This document shows positions 43,569 through 53,140 of a stretch of 64,000 bases of DNA, piece after piece. Under the pieces are notes generated by a model that was not told where the DNA came from, made no database searches, and was given only the letters and a program-made list of their open reading frames with translations. Numbering within the stretch: the first letter of the stretch is position 1; every line of letters starts with the position of its first letter. The stretch covers positions 21,925 to 85,924 of the forward strand of contig NZ_JBNPMZ010000014.1 in assembly GCF_050314255.1 (NCBI RefSeq), in the 5' to 3' direction. The stretch comes from Claveliimonas sp034178805 (GTDB lineage Bacteria > Bacillota > Clostridia > Lachnospirales > Lachnospiraceae). The translations under genes and the position numbers were made by a program.

Positions 43569-43838
43569 ATGGATATTATCAGAAAGCAATATACATTTAC
43601 CGGCCGGGTGCAGGGGGTGGGATTTCGATATAGTGCCCAGTACCTTGCGCAGGGGCTGGGTCTGACTGGCTGGGTAAAAAATGAATGGGATGGAACAGTA
43701 GTTATGGAAGCGCAGGGAACAGAAGAACAACTGAATCAGCTGATCCAGATGCTGAAGAGAAGAAGTTTTATTCGTATTGAATATGTGGCAGAGCTTATAA
43801 TTCCCATACAGAAAGAATCGGGATTCCATGTGCGATAG
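43569..43838 (+). CDS. Acylphosphatase
   Basis: An 89-residue enzyme hydrolysing acyl phosphates. The active-site loop GRVQGVGFR with catalytic Arg, the Asn in GWVKNEWDG, and the family length are all present. It stands alone between the small acidic gene (divergent) and a truncated nuclease gene. Confidence 0.95.
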   Translation: MDIIRKQYTFTGRVQGVGFRYSAQYLAQGLGLTGWVKNEWDGTVVMEAQGTEEQLNQLIQMLKRRSFIRIEYVAELIIPIQKESGFHVR

Positions 43839-44037
43839 GTAGAGAATGATACAAAAAAAGAAACATACACTTTACATAAGCGTAAAAATGTAATATAATA
43901 TCTATGATATAGGGGTAGAGTTCTAACTGCCCCTTATTATTCTTAGCCGGAAGGCGTCTCATTTTCGGAGCTTTGAATCGAAGAAAAACCCGACAATGAA
44001 GAGAATGTAACTGAATAAGTGTTGATGTACACAACAA

Positions 44038-44877
44038 GTGATTTCTGATAAAGGCTCTCAGCTATTTCTGGATATTATTGTGGAATTTGAAAATGGAGAA
44101 CTGGCTGATGTGGAAATTCAAAAAGTAGGGGTCTATTTCCCGGGTCAGCGGGCATCTTGCTATGCTTCAGATATGGTTATGCGGCAGTATGAGAGACAGA
44201 GAAGTCTTCGTGGGGATGATTTTACCTATCAGGATATGAAAAAAGTATATACAATTGTACTTGTGGAAAAACATTCGAAAGAATTGAAAGAAATAGAAAA
44301 TGAGTATCTACATCGCGGGGAATGGAAGTTTGATACAGGTTTACAATTAGAGCTTCTGGAAGAATTTTTCTTCATATCTCTTGAAAATTTCTTTAAAATT
44401 GAGGATAATAAAGAAGATACAAAAGGATTGAGCGAACTGGAGGCCTGGATGTATTTTATTGGTTCGGATAAACCGGAACACATTCGAAAGGTGATAGAAA
44501 ACTTTCCATGGTTTGCAGAGCTTTATGAGGATGTGGCGTATTTTCGGCATCATCCGGAGGAGGCGATAGGAATGTTCTCGGAAGCATTAAGAAAACTGGA
44601 TGAGAATACAATAAACTTTATGATTGATGATATGAAAGGTGAGATTGAGGGACTGAAGAAGGAACTGGCAGATTGGCAGAAGGCGTTAGATGACAAGAAG
44701 AAAGAATTGGCAAGCAAGGATAAAGAATTGGCAGATCGAGATAAGGAGCTGGCAGACCGGGATAAGGAGCTGGCAGACCGGGATAAGGAGCTGGCAGATA
44801 AGGTGCGGAAGCTGCAGGAACAGGAGCAGGAAATTCTGGAATTGAAGAAGATGCTTGGTAAAATGAGTCTTTCTTGA
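44038..44877 (+). pseudogene. Rpn/PD-(D/E)XK nuclease-type transposase, 5'-truncated
   Basis: Up to 279 residues remain. The nuclease core residues are visible (LDIIVEFENGELADVEIQKV: Asp, then Glu-x-Gln), followed by the usual middle part (GQRASCYASDMVMRQYERQR, LSELEAWMYFIG). The upstream 60-80 residues are missing: the frame closes at a stop at 44023 and only GTG 44038 is available, without RBS. The C-terminus is a coiled coil built from four near-identical 21-bp repeats encoding KELADRD (about 44700-44800). Such recombination-promoting nuclease genes are frequent and often decayed in this group. Confidence 0.75.
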
Positions 44878-44968
44878 TTAAAGTTATTATCTATAGTATG
44901 ATAAGCACAGCCGAATGTTAATTGTTCGGTAAATATGAAAGACAGAAAAATCGTAGGAGAACACTAAG

Positions 44969-45709
44969 ATGAATCAGGAAGTTATAGCAGTAGTTGCGGG
45001 AAAAGAAATTACACAGGCAGAGTTTGACGCATTTTTACAGGGATTGCCAAGAGAACAGCAGGCGTACATCTCCAATCCGCAGTTTAAGAAACAATGCCTG
45101 GAACAGTTCCTTGCACTTCACATGTTTGCGGAACTCGGAGCGGATGAGAAATTGGAAGAAACAGAGGAGTTTCAGACAATTATGGAGAGTGCAAAAAGAG
45201 ATATTCTGGCACAGCTTGCAATTCGCGAGACAATGAAGAGTGTCACAGTATCTGAGGAAGAAATTAAGGCTTATTATGAGCAGAATAAACAGCAGTTTGT
45301 AAAGGGTCCCAGTGTTCGTGCAAAGCATATTTTGATGGAAGTAGAGGAAAAATGCAAAGAAGTTCTGGAGATGATCAGGAGTGGTGCGAAAACTTTTGAG
45401 GATGCCGCAAAAGAGCATTCTACCTGTCCGTCATCCGCAAAGGGCGGAGATTTGGGAGAATTCACCAGAGGACAGATGGTAAAAGAGTTCGAGAATGCAG
45501 CTTTTGATGCGGAGATTGGCGATATTGTTGGTCCTGTAAAAACCCAGTTTGGGTATCATCTGATCAAAGTTGAGGCAAAGAATGATGCGCAGGAGACACC
45601 TCTTGAGAATGTGAAAGATAATATTCAGACACAGCTTTTACGTCAGAAGCAGACAGAGGCTTATGAAAAGAAAGTGGAAGAACTGAAGGAAAAATATTTG
45701 CAGAAATAG
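44969..45709 (+). CDS. Parvulin-type peptidyl-prolyl isomerase
   Basis: A 246-residue protein with an N-terminal SurA/PrsA-like helical part (about 1-110) and a rotamase domain (about 112-205: VRAKHILMEVEEKCKEVLE, GGDLGEFTRGQMVKEFE, VKTQFGYHLIKVEAK). Unlike PrsA it has no signal peptide or lipobox, so it should be cytoplasmic. RBS AGGAGAAC precedes the ATG. It is closed by the hairpin at 45751-45787. Confidence 0.93.
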   Translation: MNQEVIAVVAGKEITQAEFDAFLQGLPREQQAYISNPQFKKQCLEQFLALHMFAELGADEKLEETEEFQTIMESAKRDILAQLAIRETMKSVTVSEEEIKAYYEQNKQQFVKGPSVRAKHILMEVEEKCKEVLEMIRSGAKTFEDAAKEHSTCPSSAKGGDLGEFTRGQMVKEFENAAFDAEIGDIVGPVKTQFGYHLIKVEAKNDAQETPLENVKDNIQTQLLRQKQTEAYEKKVEELKEKYLQK

Positions 45710-45711
45710 AA

Positions 45712-45784
45712 TGCCGCCTACTCCAGATGATTAACATAAAAAACTATAAAAACACAGCAGTACCGGTATCGGTGCTGCTGTGTT
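45712..45784 (-). pseudogene. Relic of a tetR 3' end
   Basis: About 73 bp align with the 3' end of the intact tetR at 50622-50694 with roughly three quarters of positions matching. In the minus frame it still reads KHSSTDTGTAV, against KHSSTDTDTAV in the intact gene, before decaying. It lies directly behind a different tetR gene (45787-46362). Confidence 0.6.
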
Positions 45785-45787
45785 TTC
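45751..45787. terminator. Terminator between parvulin and tetR
   Basis: AACACAGCAG (45751-45760) pairs with CTGCTGTGTT (45775-45784), plus ACC/GGT inside, followed by TTTTC on the plus strand and GTTTTTATAGTTTTTT on the minus strand. The stem derives from the tetR relic sequence. Confidence 0.82.
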
Positions 45788-46362
45788 TAATCCGCCCTTT
45801 TTTTCAAAAGATATGGGATTGAATTCTGGCAAATGAAGAGAAGATCCTGAATAAATTCTTCTTTGTCATATTTTTCTCTTTGCTTGAGCCAGTTTAACAT
45901 ACTGCCGGCAAGTGCTTCCGTATAAAAATCAGCAAGTAAGCTCTTGAATTCACTGCTTACATTGAGCTTTAACTGTCGGACTCCATTCTCAATTACACTT
46001 TGCATAACACCGATAAAGTCTGAATAGAAAAAGCGCTTTGTTTCTTCATGTCCCATAGAGTCGTAGGCGCAGTTGATAATATGCCTGTTATCATCTACAT
46101 AATCTGCAACAAAGCGGAATGCCTCCTCGGCATCTACCAGCAGATCAATCTTTTTTATTACTTCGATGGCATCCTGTTCAAACATCCATTTTAATAAATC
46201 ATAAATATCGGAAAAATGATAATAAAAAGTATTCCGATTTATATTGCAATCTTTAATCAGTTCGCTGACAGTCACTTTCGAGAGAGGCTTCTTTTCCATC
46301 GCTTTTTTCAAGGACTGGGCTAGCTTTTTTTTTGTCTGCAAAGAGATTTCTTCGTTTTTCAT
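45787..46362 (-). CDS. TetR family regulator 1
   Basis: A 191-residue protein: TetR helix-turn-helix (SKVTVSELIKDCNINRNTFYYHF) and a helical C-terminal domain of the DhaS-like/TetR_C type with IYDLLKWMFEQDA. GGAAGG precedes the ATG. It is divergent from the MMPL transporter gene, so it likely represses that operon. Confidence 0.88.
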   Translation of the reverse strand: MKNEEISLQTKKKLAQSLKKAMEKKPLSKVTVSELIKDCNINRNTFYYHFSDIYDLLKWMFEQDAIEVIKKIDLLVDAEEAFRFVADYVDDNRHIINCAYDSMGHEETKRFFYSDFIGVMQSVIENGVRQLKLNVSSEFKSLLADFYTEALAGSMLNWLKQREKYDKEEFIQDLLFICQNSIPYLLKKRAD

Positions 46363-46570
46363 GTTTTACCTTCCAATATAGATATGAAATTTATTATACA
46401 GTTGTCTGGCAATAATGGCAAGAAAACTTATTGGTCAATGTGATATGGATTGTCTGATAAAGGATAAATGTATGATAAATGACTGTTTTATTTTTGGGCA
46501 AAAGTGCGTAAAGTGAGGGGATAAAAGATAATGGCTTTATTTCATGGATGAGGTAAAGAAGGGAGGAGCT

Positions 46571-48658
46571 ATGCAGAAATTTTATTCAAAGGTTGTCAGT
46601 AATCAGAATAAAATCCTTGTGTTTTTTGTTGTGCTGGCAGTAGCAGGTGCAATCCTTCAAGGCTTTGTAAAAGTAAATTATGATATGAAGGATTATCTTC
46701 CGGAGGACAGTAAATCAACGGTTTCTTTGGAAAAGATGAGTGATGAATTTGACGGGGGAATTCCTAACGCACGTGTAATGGTGAGAGATGTAACTGTACC
46801 GGAGGCGTTGGAATATAAAGAAAAGTTAAAAGAGTGTGAGGGCGTAATGGAAGTTATGTGGCTGGATGATGCGGTGAATATTTACCAGCCGTTGGAAATG
46901 TCGGATCATGAGGTGATTGAGACCTACTACAAGGATAATATAGCACTTTTTACGCTCACAATAGATGAAAATCAGAGAATTGAAGCGGTTGATGCAATCA
47001 GAGAGGTGATCGGTGATGAGAATTCCATGAGCGGGGATGCGGTGTCTACGGCGATTGCAACGACAAGTACAGTCAGGGAAATAAGAGTTGCTGTAATATT
47101 TGCTATACTTATCGTGCTGCTTGTTCTGATTCTGACTACATCATCATGGATAGAACCACTGATCGTTCTGGGAGGACTTGGTATTGCGATTATGATTAAT
47201 TCGGGTTCGAACCTGATTTTCGGAGAGATTTCTTTTGTGACAAACGCGGCGGGTTCTATTTTGCAGCTTGCTGTGTTGCTGGATTATTCTATTTTTCTGC
47301 TTCATCGTTATGGAGAATGTCTTTTAGAATATCCGGACAAAAAGGAGGCAATGGTACAGGCTCTTTGTAAATCAACGTCATCTATTTTGTCCAGTGGACT
47401 TACGACAGTAATCGGTTTCCTTGCACTTTTGTTTATGAGGTTTGGAATAGGTCCAGATCTTGGAATGGCACTGGCAAAAGGAGTGGCCATCAGTCTGATG
47501 ACAGTATTTATCTTTATGCCGGTACTGATACTTAAGATCTATCCATTGATTGCGAAAACCCATCACCGCAGATTGCTGCCGGAATTTAAGAGACTGGGAA
47601 GGTTTGTGCGCCGCATTATGATTCCTATGGTATGTGTATTTCTGGTTGTTATGGTACCTTCATTTCTGGCGTCAAATCAGAATTCGTTTTATTATGGGTC
47701 GTCTCAGATTTTTGGTAAAGAAACACAACTGGGGAAAGATACGGCTGCGATTCAAGAGATTTTTGGAAAAAGTGATACCTACGCCATTCTGGTGCCGAAA
47801 GGCAATCCGGTTGCCGAGAGAAAACTTACAGATGATCTGAATGAACTGCCGGAAGTGAAAAGTATTATTTCTTATATGAATACGGGAGGTGCGGAGATAC
47901 CGGAGGAATATCTGGATGAGGAGATACTGTCTCAGCTTGTTTCAGAAAATTACGATCGATTGGTTGTGAGTGTAGAAACGGATTATGAGGGTGAAGAAAC
48001 ATTCGAATTGATAGAAGAAATCAGGAATATTCTTGATGAATATTATTCCGATGAATATTATCTCGCCGGGGAAGGAATCAGTACATATGATCTGATGGAT
48101 ACGATTACCGCCGATACGGTTAAGGTAAATCTGATTGCGATAGGGGCTGTGTTTCTTGTTTTACTTCTATCCATGAAATCAGTAACACTTCCGGTAATCC
48201 TGGTGCTTACGATTGAGACGGCGATTTGGGTAAATATGGCAATTCCGTATTTCTGGGGGTCAACGATCTTCTATATTGCATACCTGATCATCAGCTCTAT
48301 TCAATTAGGAGCTACGGTGGATTATGCGATTCTTCTGACAGACCGCTATATGGAATTCAGACAGAGTATGCATAAAAAAGAGGCAGTTACAAAAGTAATT
48401 CCTGCAGTAATCGTTTCCCTGCTTACATCGGGAACGACACTGGCAGCTGTAGGTTTCCTGCTGGCGAAATTCTCAAGTCACGGAATTTTGTCCCAGCTTG
48501 GAAGATACCTTGGAAGGGGTTCTTTGCTTTCACTGGTGTCTGTAATCTTTATATTGCCGGGACTTTTGTATTTATTTGACGGTCTGATTCAGAAAACAAC
48601 GAGGGGTATTTTATTTTATAATCCGGGAAAGGGGCAGAAAGAATATGAAAAACAGTAA
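46571..48658 (+). CDS. MMPL/RND family transporter
   Basis: A 695-residue membrane protein with the MmpL plan: one helix, an extracytoplasmic loop (about 50-170), five helices, a second loop (about 370-490) and five or six more helices. SSD-like segments LAVLLDYSIFLLHRY and LGATVDYAILLTDRY carry the conserved Asp-Tyr pairs. Gram-positive members export lipids or small molecules. ATG 46571 follows GGGAGGAG; the upstream ATG 46544 lacks an RBS. It overlaps the secreted partner gene by 14 bp. Confidence 0.92.
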   Translation: MQKFYSKVVSNQNKILVFFVVLAVAGAILQGFVKVNYDMKDYLPEDSKSTVSLEKMSDEFDGGIPNARVMVRDVTVPEALEYKEKLKECEGVMEVMWLDDAVNIYQPLEMSDHEVIETYYKDNIALFTLTIDENQRIEAVDAIREVIGDENSMSGDAVSTAIATTSTVREIRVAVIFAILIVLLVLILTTSSWIEPLIVLGGLGIAIMINSGSNLIFGEISFVTNAAGSILQLAVLLDYSIFLLHRYGECLLEYPDKKEAMVQALCKSTSSILSSGLTTVIGFLALLFMRFGIGPDLGMALAKGVAISLMTVFIFMPVLILKIYPLIAKTHHRRLLPEFKRLGRFVRRIMIPMVCVFLVVMVPSFLASNQNSFYYGSSQIFGKETQLGKDTAAIQEIFGKSDTYAILVPKGNPVAERKLTDDLNELPEVKSIISYMNTGGAEIPEEYLDEEILSQLVSENYDRLVVSVETDYEGEETFELIEEIRNILDEYYSDEYYLAGEGISTYDLMDTITADTVKVNLIAIGAVFLVLLLSMKSVTLPVILVLTIETAIWVNMAIPYFWGSTIFYIAYLIISSIQLGATVDYAILLTDRYMEFRQSMHKKEAVTKVIPAVIVSLLTSGTTLAAVGFLLAKFSSHGILSQLGRYLGRGSLLSLVSVIFILPGLLYLFDGLIQKTTRGILFYNPGKGQKEYEKQ

Positions 48659-50607
48659 AAGAATAGTAGCAGTATTTCTTGCGGGAACGATGTCATTTTC
48701 AATGGTGATTCCGGCATTAGCGGCAGATGTGCCGAGTGAGAAAGAGGAAGTGGTTTATATCAATCTTGATGCAGGGGGGAGGCGTGAAGGATCTTAACGT
48801 AGTTAATATATTCGGCAGGGGAGAAGTAGTTGATTATGGGAATTATGATTCTATAACGATGATGAATACAAATGATAAGGTTTCAAGAGATGGGGACAAG
48901 ATAACTTTTTCTACTGATTCAGACAGAGTTTACTATAAAGGAAAGATGAGTAATAAGGAGATTCCGTGGAATATTTCTATCCGTTATTATCTGGATGGAA
49001 AGGAATATTCAGCTGAAGAACTGGCAGGAAGAAGCGGTAGTCTTAAGATTTGTTTGAAGATAACAGAAAATGAAGATTGTCCGGGAGATTTTTTTGAAAA
49101 CTATGCCCTGCAGGCATCTTTCACCTTGAATACGGAAAAATGTATCAATATTGTTGCGGAGAATGCAACACTTGCAAATGTGGGAAAAAATAAACAGATT
49201 TCCTATACAATGCTTCCGGGAAAGGGAATCGATACGACTGTTACTGCAGATGTTGAAGATTTTGAGATGAGTGCAGTGGCAATCAACGGTGTTCCGTTGT
49301 CGCTTGATGTGGAAGTGAATGATGAGGAACTGATGGGGCAGGTTACAGAGCTTTTGGACGCGATTGAACAGATTGATGATGGAACCGGAGAATTGAAAGA
49401 CGGAACGGTTAAGCTTCAAGATGGAGTGAAAGGTGAACTGCAAAATGGCGCGACTGCACTGAATACGGGAATTGTATCGTTGAACTTCGGTATTACGGAG
49501 ATTAAAAAAGGATTGAACGAATTAAATGGGAAATCTCCTGAACTTACCGAAGGGTCTGCTGAGATTTATGGTGCATTGCAGAAGATTCAAAGTTCTCTTG
49601 AGGGTGTCTCCATTTCTACAGAAAAACTGGAAGAACTGTCAGCTTCTTCAACCGCGATATTATCAGGAATCACGGAGTTGTCGGACGATATTATGACCTT
49701 GTATAATTCGGTTAATGTGGACGGCTATAAGGCTGCGATGAGAGGTGAGAGTGGTCAGGGAGTCGATGAGCTGAGAACGGCAAACTCTGAGGCAATTGAG
49801 CAAATAAGTCCGCTTGTTGGTCAAATTGACGAAGTCATTGCGATATTGCTGGGCTATACGGATATGCCTCTTGTCGGAGACATCGTTAATCAGATTATAA
49901 ACATGCTGAATGCGGTGAGAGATCCGTTAAGTAATATTGCTGTCCTGTTGGAAACAAATAATCAATGTATTGATGGAACTCAGGCTTATATAGCAGCTGT
50001 TCATGAGAATATCAGGCCACTTGCAGAAGGTGCATCACAACTGAAAGACAGTTATGCACAGTTCGATCAGGCAATTCAGGAAATGGTCGGTACACTATCG
50101 GGTCTGGTTCAGAATGTGACAGAACTGAAAGCAGGAATTAGTACACTGGTCAGCGAATATGAAAAACTGGATACCGGAATTAACGAATATACTTCAGGTG
50201 TTGCACAGATTGTTGCAGGTTATTCACAGGTATCTAATGGTTCTATATCCTTAGTAAAAGGAAGTTCTGAGCTGGCAGCAGGGACTAATAACTTATATGA
50301 AGGGACAACAGACCTGCTTTCCGGAATTACAGAACTGAAAGATGGAACAGGAGAGCTTTGCGATAAAACATCTGGTATGGATACAGAGATTTCAGATAAA
50401 ATTGACCAGATGATGGAAAGTATTACAGGGGGAGATTTGAAAACAGTATCTTTTGTCTCTGACAAGAATGTCAATGTAGATGCAGTTCAGTTTGTAATTC
50501 AAACGGAAGCAATAACATTGGAGGATGTTATTGAAGTGGAGAGTTCAGAGAAGGAACAGATGACTATCTGGGAGAAGTTCCTGAATCTTTTTGGAAAGAA
50601 AAGTTAA
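48645..50607 (+). pseudogene. Secreted YhgE-like partner of the MMPL transporter, frameshifted at a G6 tract
   Basis: Frame A begins at ATG 48645 with a clear signal peptide (VAVFLAGTMSFSMVIPALA, cleavage after ALA) and ends at TAA 48796-48798. The mature protein continues in frame B through VKDLNVVNIFGRGEVVDYG to 50607. The frames join at a run of six G (48774-48779); five G would give one protein of 653 residues. The mature part has a beta-rich N-terminal region, then Gly/Leu repeats of the form L..G...L..G typical of YhgE/Pip-like proteins. It may be phase-variable, a mutation, or a sequencing error. Confidence 0.82.
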
Positions 50608-50625
50608 GAAGGTAAGTTCAGCCGC

Positions 50626-51147
50626 CTACGCCAGATGGCTGGCATAGGCAGCTATGATCTGCACAGCCGTGTCGGTATCGGTACTGCTGTGCTTTAAAAA
50701 GGCATGGAAAGAACCTTGAATCAGAAATGTAATCAGTATTTCTTTTTCAAGGTTATTTTCATATTCGGGATGTTTTTTGAGAATAATATCCCGTATATTT
50801 TCTTCTAAACGCGTAATCATAATATCCTGACGGCTTCCGGAGAACAGGGTGTGCAGCAGAGTAGTCTGTGACATCATGGCTTTGGTGATTTCCAGGGTTG
50901 CCCGACTGGGATTTTCGATCAAAGTGTCCGGATGTGGAATGGAACGCAGGATATTATTGATCAGTTCGTTTTCCAAAGACTCTGATAAGTCATAGATATC
51001 TCTGTAATGCTGATAAAAGGTTGCTTTGTTGATAAATGCAAGATCGGAAAGCTCTTTTATCGTGATTTTTTCGATGGGTTTTCTTGCACGCAGCTCAATG
51101 AATGCATTGGTGATATTGGCTCTGGTCCGCTTAATTCTTAAATCCAT
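50626..51147 (-). CDS. TetR family regulator 2
   Basis: A 173-residue protein with a TetR helix-turn-helix (EKITIKELSDLAFINKATFYQHY) and a C-terminal helical domain ending STDTDTAVQIIAAYASHLA. It converges with the MMPL operon, its stop lying 19 bp from the end of the secreted gene. A decayed copy of its 3' end is found at 45712-45784. Confidence 0.88.
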   Translation of the reverse strand: MDLRIKRTRANITNAFIELRARKPIEKITIKELSDLAFINKATFYQHYRDIYDLSESLENELINNILRSIPHPDTLIENPSRATLEITKAMMSQTTLLHTLFSGSRQDIMITRLEENIRDIILKKHPEYENNLEKEILITFLIQGSFHAFLKHSSTDTDTAVQIIAAYASHLA

Positions 51148-51292
51148 AACAGTACCTCTTTTTTAACACTTTTCCAAAATAGTCAATTATCCAACTGAAG
51201 ACAAATATTGATGATGGAATGCATGTGTTTTATTTATTAAAATAGTATAGCAAGATAAACGACACCAGTCAAATAAATGGAGGACAATCGGT

Positions 51293-53071
51293 ATGGATAT
51301 ATATGGATTTTATACGGGGAAAATATTTGATGCACATCATTTTCTTGGATGTAAAGCAGCGGATACTGGTGCTGTTTTTCGGACATTTGCTCCTGCAGCG
51401 GAAAGAATAGCGGTTATCGGGGAATTTAATCAGTGGATGGAAACATCAATGAACAGAATCGGAGATCAGAACTTTTGGGAATGTTATATTCCGGATGCAA
51501 AACCGGGTATGATGTATAAATACCGGATTTATCAGAAAAATGGAGAATGTGTTGATCATTGTGATCCATATGGCTATGGGATGGAACTTCGACCAAACAG
51601 TGCGTCTATTGTCAGAGATTTGAATGCTTATCAGTTCTCGGATGAGGAATGGATGGGAAAGCGCAGCGACTGCAGAGAGAAGCCGCTGAATATTTATGAA
51701 ATTCATGCCGGTTCCTGGAGAGAAAATCCTCTGGATGAAAATGGATGGTATCATTATCAGGAGCTGGCAGAAATACTGATACCTTATTTGAAAGAAAATG
51801 GGTACAATTATGTGGAATTGATGCCGCTTGGCGAGCACCCCTGTGACGAATCCTGGGGATATCAGTCGACGGGATTTTTCAGTCCTACCGCCCGTTACGG
51901 AACAGCGTTAGAGTTAAAAGAGATGGTGGACAGGTTTCACCGGAATAATATCGGAGTGATTCTGGATTTTGTACCGGTGCATTTCGCGGTAGACACTTAT
52001 GCTCTGGCAAATTATGACGGAACTCCTTTGTATGAATATCCAAATCAGGATGTGGGTGAAAGTGAATGGGGAAGTAAGAATTTCATTCATTCCAGGGGAG
52101 AGGTCAGAAGTTTTCTCCAGTCCTGTGCAAATTACTGGCTGGAGGAGTACCATATAGATGGTCTCAGGATGGATGCCATCAGCCGTATTATCTACTGGCA
52201 GGGAGATCCTGCGAGAGGGGTAAATGGAAATGCGGTGGAATTCATTCGTTATATGAATCAGGGGCTGAAGGAACGGCATCACGGAATTTTGCTTGCGGCA
52301 GAAGATTCCACCTCATATCCCGGTGTGACAAAAGCTGTCTGGGAAGGTGGCCTGGGATTTGATTACAAGTGGGATATGGGATGGATGAATGATACATTGG
52401 CCTATTTCCAGTCAGCACCGGAGGACAGGGTAAGGGATTATCATAAGCTTACTTTTTCTATGATGTATTATCCTGAAGCGAATTACCTGCTTCCGTTATC
52501 CCATGATGAGGTGGTTCACGGGAAAGCGACTATCCTGCAGAAGATGAATGGAGATTATGACCGGAAATTTCCTCAGGCGAGAGCTTTCTATATGTATATG
52601 TATGCGCATCCCGGCAAGAAGCTGAATTTCATGGGAAATGAGATCGGGCAATTCCGTGAGTGGGATGAGAAGCGGGAGATGGACTGGGGGCTTCTAAATT
52701 ATCCGGTTCATGATAATTTTCATCAGTTTATGAAAGCGCTGAATATTTTTTATCTGAATAATCCGGCGCTGTGGGCGTGGGATTACAGGGAAGAGGGTTT
52801 TCAGTGGATAGACTGCTATCAGGAGGAACGTTGTGTGTATGCATTTAAGCGAAAAAGCAGAGAACAGGAACTGATTGCTGTATTTAATTTTTCTGATAAG
52901 GAACAGAAAGGATACTCCCTTTCGTTAGAGAATGGGAAATATGAGGTGGTTTTTTTCAGCGAGCCTCCTCGCTATGGTGATTATCCGATTAGTAATGGAA
53001 TAGTAGAAAATGGAGATCTGTTATTAAATCTTTCGCCATTTTCGGCAATATACATTAGAAAAGTAAATTAA
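51293..53071 (+). CDS. glgB: 1,4-alpha-glucan branching enzyme
   Basis: GH13 branching enzyme that makes alpha-1,6 branches in glycogen. The 592 residues comprise a CBM48 domain (about 25-110, FAPAAERIAVIGEFNQW), the catalytic barrel and a C-terminal beta domain; the N1 domain of longer enzymes is absent. Catalytic residues: Asp in IDGLRMDAISRII, Glu in LLAAEDSTSYPG, Asp in LPLSHDEVVHGK. It lies 8.8 kb from glgA, not in one operon. GGAGG precedes the ATG. Confidence 0.95.
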   Translation: MDIYGFYTGKIFDAHHFLGCKAADTGAVFRTFAPAAERIAVIGEFNQWMETSMNRIGDQNFWECYIPDAKPGMMYKYRIYQKNGECVDHCDPYGYGMELRPNSASIVRDLNAYQFSDEEWMGKRSDCREKPLNIYEIHAGSWRENPLDENGWYHYQELAEILIPYLKENGYNYVELMPLGEHPCDESWGYQSTGFFSPTARYGTALELKEMVDRFHRNNIGVILDFVPVHFAVDTYALANYDGTPLYEYPNQDVGESEWGSKNFIHSRGEVRSFLQSCANYWLEEYHIDGLRMDAISRIIYWQGDPARGVNGNAVEFIRYMNQGLKERHHGILLAAEDSTSYPGVTKAVWEGGLGFDYKWDMGWMNDTLAYFQSAPEDRVRDYHKLTFSMMYYPEANYLLPLSHDEVVHGKATILQKMNGDYDRKFPQARAFYMYMYAHPGKKLNFMGNEIGQFREWDEKREMDWGLLNYPVHDNFHQFMKALNIFYLNNPALWAWDYREEGFQWIDCYQEERCVYAFKRKSREQELIAVFNFSDKEQKGYSLSLENGKYEVVFFSEPPRYGDYPISNGIVENGDLLLNLSPFSAIYIRKVN

Positions 53072-53140
53072 GAAATTGCATTCAAACCTCTCAATATAGT
53101 ATAATATTTAAGCTATGACAAAAGACAAGGAGAGAGGTTA

